DNA of 64,000 nucleotides from Nitrososphaerota archaeon (GTDB lineage Archaea; Thermoproteota; Nitrososphaeria; Nitrososphaerales; Gagatemarchaeaceae): contig JAFLYY010000001.1 in assembly GCA_029785825.1 (NCBI GenBank), forward strand, positions 124,001 through 188,000, written 5' to 3'. The position numbers and the translations under genes are program-made. The notes below the pieces were generated by a model. It saw only the letters and a list, made by a program, of their open reading frames with translations. It was not told the DNA's origin and ran no database searches. This document shows positions 41,308 to 49,795 of this stretch, one piece after another (position 1 is the first letter of the stretch; each line of letters begins with the position of its first letter).

Positions 41308-41730
41308 ATGAGCCAGCAGCCTTCGGCCGAAGAGGCGGTCAACGAAATACTCGTTGAGATCAGGGTCCTCGAAGGGACCTACAACGAGCTCACAGCGAGA
41401 CAGAACCTCCTCGAGAGGGCGCTCCTGGAGGGCCGGGCAGCCCTCGACGCGATAAAGGGGCTCCAGGAACAGACCTCAGAGGTCCTCACGCAGATAGGGG
41501 GAGGGGTGATGCTGAGGACAGAGCCGCCGGCAACCGACAAAGTGCTCGTGCAGGTTGGCGCCAACATAGTGCTCGAAAAGCCCAGGGAAGAAGCGGTGGC
41601 CATCTTGGAGGAGAGGAGCCGCGACATCGAGAAGTCCCTCGTGGCCATCGTGAGCCAGAGGAACGAGATCGCTCAGAGGCTGAACGCAGACAGGGAAGCG
41701 CTGAACAGCCTGATGGGCCGAAGCCAGTAG
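41308..41730 (+). CDS. pfdA: Prefoldin alpha subunit
   Basis: The 140-residue protein has two long coiled-coil arms (EILVEIRVLEGTYNELTARQ and EERSRDIEKSLVAIVSQRNE) flanking a central beta-hairpin region (GGGVMLRTEPPATDKVLVQV). This is the prefoldin alpha layout, which forms jellyfish-like hexamers with the beta subunit to hold unfolded proteins. It is followed 8 bases on by ftsY. Confidence 0.9.
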   Translation: MSQQPSAEEAVNEILVEIRVLEGTYNELTARQNLLERALLEGRAALDAIKGLQEQTSEVLTQIGGGVMLRTEPPATDKVLVQVGANIVLEKPREEAVAILEERSRDIEKSLVAIVSQRNEIAQRLNADREALNSLMGRSQ

Positions 41731-41738
41731 GGGTCCCG

Positions 41739-42647
41739 TTGTTCGACCGGCTGAAGCAGGCTTTCTCGTCCATAACCAGCGCGGTAAAGGAGAAGGAACT
41801 CAGCGGCGAAGGCCTCGACAAGGCAGTGTTCGACTTCCAGCTCTCGCTCATCGAGAGCGACGTAGCTCAGGGGGTGGCTGAGGCGCTAACCACGGAGGTC
41901 CAGAAAAGCCTCGCCGGGACCAAGGTCGACCGCTCGGTGGACCTCTCCGAGGTGGTCGGGGAGAGGCTCACGTCCGCCCTGAAAGCCGCGTTCGAGAAGG
42001 CGGGGACGGTGGACCTGGCGGCGAACGTCAGGGAGAAGTCGAAAAGAGGAGAGCCCTACGTCGTCCTGTTCCTCGGGATAAACGGGACAGGGAAGACCAC
42101 GTCGGTCGCCAAGCTCGCCAGCTTCCTGAAGAAGAGCGGCCTGTCTGTGGTCTGCGCGGCCGGGGACACCCACAGGCCCGGGGCCATAGAGCAGCTCACC
42201 GAGCACGCTGACAGGCTGTCGCTCAAGGTGGTCTCGCAGCGCTACGGCGCGGACCCGGCGGCGGTCGGAAGGGACGGGGTCCTGTACGCCAGAGCCCACC
42301 ACGTCGACTGCCTCCTCATAGACACCGCCGGGAGGATGCAGACCAACCAGAACCTGATGGAAGAGATGTCGAAGATAGCCAGGGTCGTCAAGCCAGACTT
42401 CCGCATCTTCGTCGCCGACGCCCTGACCGGGAACGACGCGGTGTCCCAGGCCGAGCTCTTCAACCAGCACGTCGGGTTCGACGGGGCCATCCTCACAAAG
42501 TCTGACGCCGACGTGCGGGGAGGCGCCGCGCTATCGATAGTCTACTCCACCGGGAAGCCGGTCATCTTCCTGGGTGTGGGGCAGGGGTATGACGACCTCG
42601 TCCCCTTCGACTCACAGAAGTTCCTCGGCTCGCTGCTGCAGCGCTAG
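41739..42647 (+). CDS. ftsY: Signal recognition particle receptor FtsY
   Basis: The 302-residue protein from TTG 41739 has the helical N domain and the SRP-type GTPase domain: P-loop GINGTGKTT, AAGDTHRPGAIEQL, DTAGRMQTN, DALTGNDAV, and TKSDAD for G4. It pairs with SRP54 to deliver nascent membrane proteins to the translocon. The acidic A domain of bacterial FtsY is absent, as is usual in archaea. Its end overlaps the convergent nitrilase gene by 4 bases. Confidence 0.93.
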   Translation: MFDRLKQAFSSITSAVKEKELSGEGLDKAVFDFQLSLIESDVAQGVAEALTTEVQKSLAGTKVDRSVDLSEVVGERLTSALKAAFEKAGTVDLAANVREKSKRGEPYVVLFLGINGTGKTTSVAKLASFLKKSGLSVVCAAGDTHRPGAIEQLTEHADRLSLKVVSQRYGADPAAVGRDGVLYARAHHVDCLLIDTAGRMQTNQNLMEEMSKIARVVKPDFRIFVADALTGNDAVSQAELFNQHVGFDGAILTKSDADVRGGAALSIVYSTGKPVIFLGVGQGYDDLVPFDSQKFLGSLLQR

Positions 42648-43411
42648 TCCGGCTCTAGGGCGTCCCTCGGGTACGTCTTCTTGGCGTCCCTGGCCACCTT
42701 CCCGTCTATCTCGACGGTGGCGAAAGGGCGCTCCCTGCTGGTCGTCGCCAGGACGTTCCCGTCAGGGTCCACCGCCCATCCAACCCCGCCAAACCTCGCC
42801 GCCCCCCGCTTCCCCGTCCTGTTCGAGGATATGCAGTAGGCGCCGGAGACCACGGCCGCGACCTTCCCTCCGGCGAGCCACTTGTCCGTGCTCAGCCCCG
42901 TGCACCTCGGGACGGCTATGAGCCCAGCCCCCTTCTTGCCGTAGGACCTCGCGTCCGCCATCGACCAGAGGTCGCTGCAAATCAGGAACCCGACTTTCCA
43001 CCCTTCTGCCTCGAACAGAGAGGACCTCCTGCTCCCCCTCGCATACCATCTCGCTTCGTAGAAGCCTTCCTGGTCGGGGAGGTACCGCTTGCGGTGGGAG
43101 GAGACAAACCCATCCGGCGTCCAGGCGAACCCTTCGTTGAACCTCCGCCCCGCCGACTCCACGGGCCTGGAGCCCAGGACGGCGCGAGCTCCCAGCTCCG
43201 GCACCCTCCGCGTCCAGCTCCGGTGCGCCTCGACCGCCTCGCTCCACGCCTCTTCGTCATACCTCGCCCCGGCGAAGACCCATTCCATGAAGGGGACCTC
43301 TGGGAGGAGCACCATGTCCGACGACTCCTCCCTCACGTGCCTGGCCAGCCTCAGCCACTCGGAGGCGAAGGCTCCCCTGTCGTCCGGGAGCTCACAGACG
43401 GTCACCCTCAT
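42644..43411 (-). CDS. Carbon-nitrogen hydrolase (nitrilase superfamily)
   Basis: The 255-residue protein has the catalytic triad of the family: Glu in LLPEVPF near residue 38, Lys in SHRKRYLPDQEG near 109, and Cys in GFLICSDLW near 145. Such enzymes hydrolyse amides or nitriles, with widely varying substrates. None can be assigned here. It stands between ftsY and the ACT-like gene, read with the latter. Confidence 0.85.
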   Translation of the reverse strand: MRVTVCELPDDRGAFASEWLRLARHVREESSDMVLLPEVPFMEWVFAGARYDEEAWSEAVEAHRSWTRRVPELGARAVLGSRPVESAGRRFNEGFAWTPDGFVSSHRKRYLPDQEGFYEARWYARGSRRSSLFEAEGWKVGFLICSDLWSMADARSYGKKGAGLIAVPRCTGLSTDKWLAGGKVAAVVSGAYCISSNRTGKRGAARFGGVGWAVDPDGNVLATTSRERPFATVEIDGKVARDAKKTYPRDALEPD

Positions 43412-43433
43412 CTCCGCCCTCTCCCCGGGTCCA

Positions 43434-44147
43434 TCACTTGTCCCGCTCCCCCAGCTTCCTCTGCTCCTCCCCCACGAGCTCGGTGAGCGCCTCGAAAGCC
43501 CTGCTCGCGTCCTTCATCTCGACCAGCATGATGGTGTCCGTGTAGCAGCTGACCGTGTCCTCCACGTTGATGCGCCTCCTGAAGAGCTGGTTGTAGAAGG
43601 CGCTGATGCACCCCGGGGTCGTCACTATGGCCTCCGGGCTGTGGACCGTTATGGCTGCCTCTCCCTCCCCCTCGTCCAGCACCTCAGCGGCCGCCAGAGA
43701 CCGCCTGACCCTGGCGTGCAGCTTCTGGTCGAAGATCAGGGTGATGTAGGACTGCGACTCTGACACCTGGATGAAGTCCTCTTGGTTCCCCGAGAGCAAC
43801 GCAGTGACGGTCTGGAGGGTCCTCCTCGTCCTCTCGACAGAGAGGCGCGAGACGTGGGTCCTGACGTTGACTACGCTCTCGGCGATGACCCTCCCCACTC
43901 CGGGAGACGGGACCGAATAGGACCTCCTCAGGCGCTTGAGCGCCGTCGCGACCCCCACCTCGCTGACCCCCTTCGCCTTCTTCCCCGTCCTGGTGGCCAC
44001 CTTGGGGACCAGGACTCTCGCGAGGGCGCTCAGGTTCGCATAGTCCCTGGCCATGGCGTCCTGTATCGACAGGTCGGAGTCGACCTCTTCCTTGACGGCC
44101 CTGGTCACCGAACGGGCGTTGACCAGTTTTGGGTCATGTTTGACCAA
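43434..44147 (-). CDS. ACT-domain-like regulatory protein
   Basis: The 237-residue protein begins at TTG 44147. A helical N-terminal region (residues 1-115, possibly DNA-binding: VSEVGVATALKRLRRSYSV) is followed by two ACT-like beta-alpha units (FIQVSESQSYITLIFDQKL near 123, and VEDTVSCYTDTIMLVEMKDA near 199). ACT domains bind amino acids. It is divergent from argG and the arginine/lysine genes, with a palindrome at its start, so it may be an amino-acid-responsive regulator of that cluster. This role is inference. Confidence 0.5.
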   Translation of the reverse strand: MVKHDPKLVNARSVTRAVKEEVDSDLSIQDAMARDYANLSALARVLVPKVATRTGKKAKGVSEVGVATALKRLRRSYSVPSPGVGRVIAESVVNVRTHVSRLSVERTRRTLQTVTALLSGNQEDFIQVSESQSYITLIFDQKLHARVRRSLAAAEVLDEGEGEAAITVHSPEAIVTTPGCISAFYNQLFRRRINVEDTVSCYTDTIMLVEMKDASRAFEALTELVGEEQRKLGERDK

Positions 44148-44150
44148 AAC
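44126..44150. promoter_or_regulatory. Palindrome at the ACT gene start, upstream of argG
   Basis: GTTTTGG-G-TCA (44126-44136) and TGACC-AAAAC (44141-44150) form a near-perfect inverted repeat with one bulged G. It overlaps the TTG start of the ACT-like gene and lies about 20 bases upstream of the argG TATA box. TTGACCA also recurs at about 44120. It fits an operator controlling both directions. Confidence 0.5.
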
Positions 44151-44170
44151 ATGTTTTTCCTGTCCATAAT

Positions 44171-44180
44171 CTATAAAAAT
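44171..44180 (+). promoter_or_regulatory. TATA box of the argG-lys operon
   Basis: CTATAAAAAT lies about 28-37 bases before the TTG start of argG, so the transcript is nearly leaderless. It is one of the clearest archaeal promoters in the window. Confidence 0.6.
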
Positions 44181-44207
44181 ATTGGCTCGGCCCGCGGTGA
44201 AAGAAGA

Positions 44208-45452
44208 TTGCGCAGAACCGTCGTCCTTGCTTTCTCAGGCGGGCTTGACACCTCGGTTTCGGTAAAATGGCTAGGTGAGAAGTATGACGCCGACGTCGTC
44301 ACAGTGACCCTCGACCTCGGCCAGCGCGACGACCTGAAGGAGGTGGAGCGGCGCTCCAGGCAGATAGGGGCGCGGAACCACTACACCATTGACGCGAAGT
44401 CGGAGTTCCTCAAAGACTACGTGTGGCCGTCTGTCATGGCCAACGCCCTCTACGAGGGGAAGTACCCCCTCAGCACGGCCCTGGGGCGTCCTCTGATCGG
44501 CAAGAAGCTGGTGGAGGTGGCCGAGAGGGAGGGAGCTGACGCCGTCGCCCACGGGTGCACGGGGAAGGGGAACGACCAGGTCAGGATCGACGTGACCGTG
44601 AGGGCCATGAGCCCGGGGCTCCAGGTTATCGCCCCCGTCCGTGAGTGGAACATGAGCAGGGACGAGGAGATCGCCTATGCACAGAAGAGGGGGCTCCCGG
44701 TGAAGCCTTCGAAGTCCATCTACAGCGTCGACCAGAACATCTGGGGGAGATCCATGGAAAGCGGCCCCCTGGAGAACCCGGGGACAGAGCCCCCCGAAGA
44801 CGCCTTCGAGTGGACCGTCTCCCCGGAAGAGGCTCCCGACGAGCCGGGGTACCTCGACATCGAGTTCCGGGAGGGGGTCCCCACCAGGGTGAATGGGCGC
44901 TCGATGGAGCCGCTCAAGCTGGTGAGCTACCTGAACGAGGTCGCAGGCTCGCACGGAGTGGGGAGGATAGATCACATAGAGGACAGGCTGGTGGGGATAA
45001 AATCACGCGAAGTCTACGAGTGCCCCGCCGCCTCCGTGATCCTGGAGGCTCACAGGGACCTGGAAAAGCTGGTGCTCACCCGCCACGAGCTCGACTTCAA
45101 GGCCCAGGTGGAGCGGGAGTGGGCCTGGCTCGTCTACGCGGGGCTCTGGCTCGAGCCCTTGCGCACGGCGCTGGACCGGTTCATCTCAGCGACCCAGCAC
45201 AGGGTCACCGGCTCTGTCAGGGTGAAGCTCTACAAGGGGTCCGCCAGGGTCGTGGGGAGGTCGTCGGAGTACTCCGTCTACGACGTCGGGCTCGCGACAT
45301 ACGGCCGCGGGTCCAAGTTCGACCAGAAGAGCGCCGTGGGGTTCATCGAGCTGTGGGGGCTCCAGTCGAGGGTCGCCGCGGGATTGAGCTCGCAGGTTGA
45401 GGAAGGCAGGAAAAATGGACATACGAGGACCAAGGCTAAGGAAGCAAAGTGA
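44208..45452 (+). CDS. argG: Argininosuccinate synthase
   Basis: The frame is open far upstream, but TTG 44208, placed about 30 bases after the TATA box, gives a 414-residue protein starting LRRTVVLAFSGGLDTSV. The ATP-binding SGGLDTS and the GCTGKGNDQVRID segment are diagnostic. It joins citrulline and aspartate with ATP to form argininosuccinate in arginine synthesis. argH overlaps its last 38 bases. Confidence 0.95.
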   Translation: MRRTVVLAFSGGLDTSVSVKWLGEKYDADVVTVTLDLGQRDDLKEVERRSRQIGARNHYTIDAKSEFLKDYVWPSVMANALYEGKYPLSTALGRPLIGKKLVEVAEREGADAVAHGCTGKGNDQVRIDVTVRAMSPGLQVIAPVREWNMSRDEEIAYAQKRGLPVKPSKSIYSVDQNIWGRSMESGPLENPGTEPPEDAFEWTVSPEEAPDEPGYLDIEFREGVPTRVNGRSMEPLKLVSYLNEVAGSHGVGRIDHIEDRLVGIKSREVYECPAASVILEAHRDLEKLVLTRHELDFKAQVEREWAWLVYAGLWLEPLRTALDRFISATQHRVTGSVRVKLYKGSARVVGRSSEYSVYDVGLATYGRGSKFDQKSAVGFIELWGLQSRVAAGLSSQVEEGRKNGHTRTKAKEAK

Positions 45453-46890
45453 CGAGGCCCTCAGCTTCACCTCATCTATGGCGGACGACGGACGGATCGC
45501 CCGCCGGGTCGTCGAGGTGAACATGGCCCACATGGCAGCCCTTGTGAAGGCCGAGGAGGTAGACCGCCAGGTGGGGGCGAGATGCCTGAAGTTCCTCCTC
45601 AGCGCGTCGTCCGAGATCTCCCCAGGGGCCAAGGCCGAGGACTTCCACCAGCAGCTTGAGCAGGACGCCGTCGACGCACTGGGGGTCGAGACCGCCGGGT
45701 TCCTCAACTACGGCAAGAGCAGGAACGACCAGGTCGCCACCGCCATCAGGATGGAGCTCAGAGCGGCGATAGTCGAGCTCGTACGGGCGATCGGCGCCCT
45801 GCAGGCGGCGCTCCTCGGGCAGGCCAGGAAGAGCGGCGTCCTGACGCTCCCGGGATACACCCACCTCCAGCGGGCCCAGCCCGTCACCCTCGCCCACCAC
45901 CTCTTCGCGCACTTTGACGCCTTCCAGAGGGACGCCGAAAGGGCGCTCCAGCTCTACGGCAGGGTGAACCTCTCTCCTATGGGGTCCGCCGCCATGGCCG
46001 GGACCTCTGTCAGGATAGACAGGGGGTACGTCGCCCGGCTCCTGGGGTTCCCGGGGCTGGTCGCGAACGCCATGGACGGGGTGTCGTCGAGGGACACGGC
46101 GGTCGAGTCCCTCTCGTGCGCCGCCATCGCCATGCTCGACGCGAGCCGCCTCGCCGAGGAGCTCATCCTCTGGAGCTCGGCCGAGTTCGGGCTCGTCGAG
46201 CTCTCCGACTCCTACGCCGCCTCGAGCAGCATAATGCCCCAGAAGAAGAACGCCGTCGTGGCAGAGATGGTCAGGGCCAAGGCGGGTTCCGTGATCGGGG
46301 ACCTGGTTGGGGCCTGCGTCATACTCAAGGCCCTCCCCTATTCGTACAACCTCGACCTGCAGGAGGTCACCCCCCACCTCTGGCGGGCCCTGGACGACGC
46401 CACGGACTCGACGCGCCTCCTCGCCGGGATGGTCGGCACTGCGATGTTCAGGGAGGATGTCGCACGGTCCGCCGCCTCCGGAGGCAACTCCACGGCCGTC
46501 GCCCTAGCCAACCACCTGGCGAGCGAACAGGGGCTCTCGTTCCGACAGGCGCACGCCGTAGTCGGCCAGCTCGTCCGAATCTCAGAAGAGACCGGGGAGC
46601 CGCTCCAGGAGACCGCCGCGAAGCGCCTCCCTGAAGTCTCCTCAAAGTTCGGAAAGAAGGTCGCCCTGGACCGGGGCACCATCGACGGCCTTCTGGACCC
46701 CGCGAAGTTCCTCGGGCGCATATCGACGGAAGGGGGGTCGAATCCAAGGCAGATCAAGAAGGGGCTGGGGGACCGCGAGCGGGACCTGGCCTCCATCGAG
46801 GCATCGGTGGCCCTCCTCAGCTCGGCTCTGAAGGCGTCAGAGAAGAGGTTGCACGCCGCTGCTTCGGGCATCGCCAGGGAGGTGAAATAG
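45415..46890 (+). CDS. argH: Argininosuccinate lyase
   Basis: From ATG 45415 the product is 491 residues (TTG 45397 would add six). The fumarase/lyase-superfamily signature SSSIMPQKKN near residue 270 carries the catalytic loop, with Ser in place of the first Gly of the usual GSS. It cleaves argininosuccinate to arginine and fumarate. It is followed 5 bases on by lysW. Confidence 0.95.
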   Translation: MDIRGPRLRKQSDEALSFTSSMADDGRIARRVVEVNMAHMAALVKAEEVDRQVGARCLKFLLSASSEISPGAKAEDFHQQLEQDAVDALGVETAGFLNYGKSRNDQVATAIRMELRAAIVELVRAIGALQAALLGQARKSGVLTLPGYTHLQRAQPVTLAHHLFAHFDAFQRDAERALQLYGRVNLSPMGSAAMAGTSVRIDRGYVARLLGFPGLVANAMDGVSSRDTAVESLSCAAIAMLDASRLAEELILWSSAEFGLVELSDSYAASSSIMPQKKNAVVAEMVRAKAGSVIGDLVGACVILKALPYSYNLDLQEVTPHLWRALDDATDSTRLLAGMVGTAMFREDVARSAASGGNSTAVALANHLASEQGLSFRQAHAVVGQLVRISEETGEPLQETAAKRLPEVSSKFGKKVALDRGTIDGLLDPAKFLGRISTEGGSNPRQIKKGLGDRERDLASIEASVALLSSALKASEKRLHAAASGIAREVK

Positions 46891-46895
46891 AGAGA

Positions 46896-47069
46896 TTGAA
46901 CACAAGCTGCGCAGAGTGCGGAGCGGAGCTGGCCGTCCCCAACGACGCGATAGTGGGGGAGATAGTCTCCTGCAAGGACTGTTCCACCGAATACGAAGTG
47001 GCTGAGATTTCCAACGGCAACGTGCTCCTGAAGCCCGCAGAACAGGTCGGAGAGGACTGGGGAGAGTAA
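46896..47069 (+). CDS. lysW: Amino-group carrier protein LysW
   Basis: This 57-residue acidic protein (TTG start) has a zinc ribbon (CAECG and CKDCS) and ends EDWGE, the characteristic C-terminus whose final Glu gamma-carboxyl is joined to the amino group of aminoadipate or glutamate. It shields and carries the intermediates of lysine or arginine synthesis. It stands directly before lysX. Confidence 0.95.
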   Translation: MNTSCAECGAELAVPNDAIVGEIVSCKDCSTEYEVAEISNGNVLLKPAEQVGEDWGE

Positions 47070-47921
47070 GTGAAGCTAACCATAACCTTCGACAGGCTCA
47101 GGTGGGAGGAGAAGGCGCTCAGCGACGCGGCCGAGTCGGCAGGGCTCAACCCTTCGCTGGTGGACGTCAAGGGGCTCGTCTTCGAAATACCGAAGAAGCG
47201 TCAGGAGTTCGGGGACGTGGTCCTGCAGCGTTGCATCAGCCACTACCGGTCGTCTCTCCTCACCCGGACCCTCGAAGGGTCGGGGCTGAAGGTGGTCAAC
47301 AGCTTCGACGTGGCCGAGACCTGCAGCAACAAGCTAGCGACGAGCATCGCCCTGGCAAACGCCGGGGTCCCGACCCCGAGGACGCTGCTGGCCCTGACCT
47401 CAGAGGCGGCGGAGGCAGCGGCGGAGGAGCTAGGATACCCTCTGGTCCTCAAGCCGTTCACAGGGAGCTGGGGGCGCATGGTGACCGTGGTGCGCGACAG
47501 GGCCACTCTCCAGTCGCTGATCGAGTTCAAGGAGGAGCTGGCGAACCCCGCCGAGCAGCACATGTACTACCTGCAGGAGTACGTGCGAAGGCCCCCGCGG
47601 GACATACGCGCCGTGGTCGCCGGGGACTCCATAGTCGCCTGCGTCCACAGGATCGCCCCTAGGGGAGAGTGGAGGACCAACGTGGCGCGGGGGGCCGTGT
47701 CGAAGTCGTTCAAGCCGGACGGAGAGCTGAAGGAGATCATACTCAAAGCCGCGGAGGCGGTAGGAGGCGGCATCCTCGGCGTGGACGCCATGGAACCGGA
47801 GTCCGGGTACCTCGTCCACGAGGTGAACAACACCGTCGAGTTCAAGGGGGCCCAGTCAGCGGTGGACGCCGACATCCCCGCCCAGCTCGTGAAGTACGCA
47901 GCCGAGTCAGCGAGGAGATAG
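47070..47921 (+). CDS. lysX: LysW ligase (LysX/ArgX, ATP-grasp)
   Basis: The 283-residue ATP-grasp ligase starts at GTG 47070, directly after the lysW stop. ATP-grasp features include PLVLKPFTGSWGRMV and, near the end, GVDAMEP...VHEVNNTVEFKG. It ligates aminoadipate (LysX) or glutamate (ArgX) to the LysW C-terminus. Only one copy is in the window and it sits between argGH and the rest, so it may serve both pathways. Specificity was not decided. Confidence 0.92.
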   Translation: MKLTITFDRLRWEEKALSDAAESAGLNPSLVDVKGLVFEIPKKRQEFGDVVLQRCISHYRSSLLTRTLEGSGLKVVNSFDVAETCSNKLATSIALANAGVPTPRTLLALTSEAAEAAAEELGYPLVLKPFTGSWGRMVTVVRDRATLQSLIEFKEELANPAEQHMYYLQEYVRRPPRDIRAVVAGDSIVACVHRIAPRGEWRTNVARGAVSKSFKPDGELKEIILKAAEAVGGGILGVDAMEPESGYLVHEVNNTVEFKGAQSAVDADIPAQLVKYAAESARR

Positions 47922-47922
47922 C

Positions 47923-48984
47923 ATGGTCAGGGTGGGGATCCTGGGGGCCTCCGGCTACATCGGAGGGGAGCTGCTGCGGCTCCTCCTTCAGCACCCGGGC
48001 GCCGAGATCACGGCGGCCACCTCGAGGAGGCACGCCGGGGAGTATGTCTTCAGGGTCCACCCCAACCTGAGGGGGATGACGGAGCTGAAGTTCTCCCCCG
48101 ACGATGCTTCCAAGGTGATTGAGAGTTCCGACGTGGTCTTCGCCGCCCTCCCTCACGGCGAGTCCGTCAAGGTCGTCCCCCAGATAGCAGACGCGGGGCT
48201 CAGGGTGGTCGACCTGAGCGCCGACTTCCGGCTCAGCGACAAGGGGCAGTACCCCGGGTGGTACGGCTACGAGCACCCCCGGCCCGACCTCCTCGAAAGG
48301 TTCGTCCTCTCGATTCCGGAGATAAACCGCGACCAGGTCAGGGGCGCGCGCCTCGTCTCGTCCCCCGGCTGCATGGCCATCACGGCCATCCTCGCCCTCG
48401 CCCCTCTCTTCAGGGAGAAGTCCCTGGGGGTAGACAGGGACCACGTCGTGGTGGACGCCAAGGTAGGCTCGTCTGGGGCGGGGGGGAAGCCCTCACTCGC
48501 CACGCACTTCTCTGAGAGGTACAGCGTGGTGCGTCCCTACAAGCCCGCCGGGCACAGGCACTCGGCGGAGGTCGAGCAGGTCCTTACCGCCATGGCTGGA
48601 GAGCGGGTCAAGGTCTCCATGTCCGCCCACGCCGTGAACATGGTCAGGGGGATACTCGTCACCTCCCACGTCTTCACGGCAGGTCCGGTCAAGGCACTGG
48701 ACGTGTGGAAGGCCTATCGCTCGATGTACGCGGGGAGCTATTTCGTCCGCCTCGTGAGGGACAAGCAGGGCCCCTTCAGGCTCCCAGACCCTAAGCTCGT
48801 GGTGGGGTCCAACTTCTGCGACGTAGGGTTCGAAATCGAGGAGAGGACGGGCCGACTCGTCGCCCTCTCTGCGACAGACAACCTCGTCAAGGGGGCGGCC
48901 GGAAACGCCGTCCAGTCGATGAACCTGATGCTGGGGCACGACGAGAAGGAGGGGCTCACAATGGCGCCCCTGCACCCGGTGTAG
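47923..48984 (+). CDS. lysY: LysW-gamma-aminoadipate/glutamate semialdehyde dehydrogenase (LysY)
   Basis: The 353-residue protein is an ArgC/LysY-type reductase with N-terminal Rossmann motif GILGASGYIGGELLR and catalytic Cys in SSPGCMA near residue 147. It reduces the LysW-bound acyl phosphate with NADPH. It starts one base after lysX. Confidence 0.93.
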   Translation: MVRVGILGASGYIGGELLRLLLQHPGAEITAATSRRHAGEYVFRVHPNLRGMTELKFSPDDASKVIESSDVVFAALPHGESVKVVPQIADAGLRVVDLSADFRLSDKGQYPGWYGYEHPRPDLLERFVLSIPEINRDQVRGARLVSSPGCMAITAILALAPLFREKSLGVDRDHVVVDAKVGSSGAGGKPSLATHFSERYSVVRPYKPAGHRHSAEVEQVLTAMAGERVKVSMSAHAVNMVRGILVTSHVFTAGPVKALDVWKAYRSMYAGSYFVRLVRDKQGPFRLPDPKLVVGSNFCDVGFEIEERTGRLVALSATDNLVKGAAGNAVQSMNLMLGHDEKEGLTMAPLHPV

Positions 48985-48988
48985 CGCG

Positions 48989-49795
48989 ATGAGGGTCGTG
49001 GTGAAGATAGGAGGGAGCCTGATGAAGAACGAGCCCCCCGCCGGCCTCGTCCGGGACTTCGCGCGGCTCGCCCCTGAACACCAGCTCATCCTGGTCCATG
49101 GCGGGGGAGACGTCGTGACAGACTACGCCACCCGCCTGGGAAAGGAGCAGCGCTTCGTCGTCTCTCCAGAGGGGGTCAGGAGCAGGTACACCGACAAGGA
49201 CACGGCAGAGATATACCAGATGGTCATGTCCGGGCTGCTCGCCAAGAGGCTGGTGCAGGCCCTCGGCCAGGAAGGGCTCAGGGGGGTCTCAATCTCGGGG
49301 AGCGACGGCGGGCTCCTCCAGGGAAAGAGGAAGTCGAAGCTCGTGGTGGTGGACGAAAGGGGAAGGAAGGTCGCCATAGAGGGGGGGTACACAGGTAAGG
49401 TCCAGGAGGTCGACCCGACCCTCCTGAACGCGTTCCTGGAGAAGGGGTACGTCCCTGTCATATCCCCGGTCGCGAGGGGAGAAGCAGGAGAGCCCCTCAA
49501 CATCGACGGGGACAGGGCAGCGTCGTCCGTCGCGGCAGGGACAGGTGCAGACGCGGTGGTATTCGCTACAAACGTCGACGGCCTAATGCTCGACGGCCGG
49601 CTCGCGGAACGCCTTTCGGCGGCCGAAGCCTCCTCCAGGCTCCCGACCGTCGGCTACGGGATGCAAAAGAAGGTCATGGCCGCCGTGGAGGCCGTGGAGG
49701 GCGGAGTGAAGGAGGCGATAATCTGCTCGGGGGTGCGGGAGTCTCCCCTGTCCCGCGCCCTGGCGCGCGAGGGGTGCACGGTGATAACACCATGA
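48989..49795 (+). CDS. lysZ: LysW-aminoadipate/glutamate kinase (LysZ)
   Basis: The 268-residue amino-acid kinase fold protein has VVKIGGSLMKNEPP at the N-terminus, LVHGGGDVV, and NIDGDRAASSVAAG. It phosphorylates the carboxyl of the LysW-bound substrate. It acts before LysY although its gene follows. Its TGA overlaps the ATG of lysJ. Confidence 0.93.
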   Translation: MRVVVKIGGSLMKNEPPAGLVRDFARLAPEHQLILVHGGGDVVTDYATRLGKEQRFVVSPEGVRSRYTDKDTAEIYQMVMSGLLAKRLVQALGQEGLRGVSISGSDGGLLQGKRKSKLVVVDERGRKVAIEGGYTGKVQEVDPTLLNAFLEKGYVPVISPVARGEAGEPLNIDGDRAASSVAAGTGADAVVFATNVDGLMLDGRLAERLSAAEASSRLPTVGYGMQKKVMAAVEAVEGGVKEAIICSGVRESPLSRALAREGCTVITP

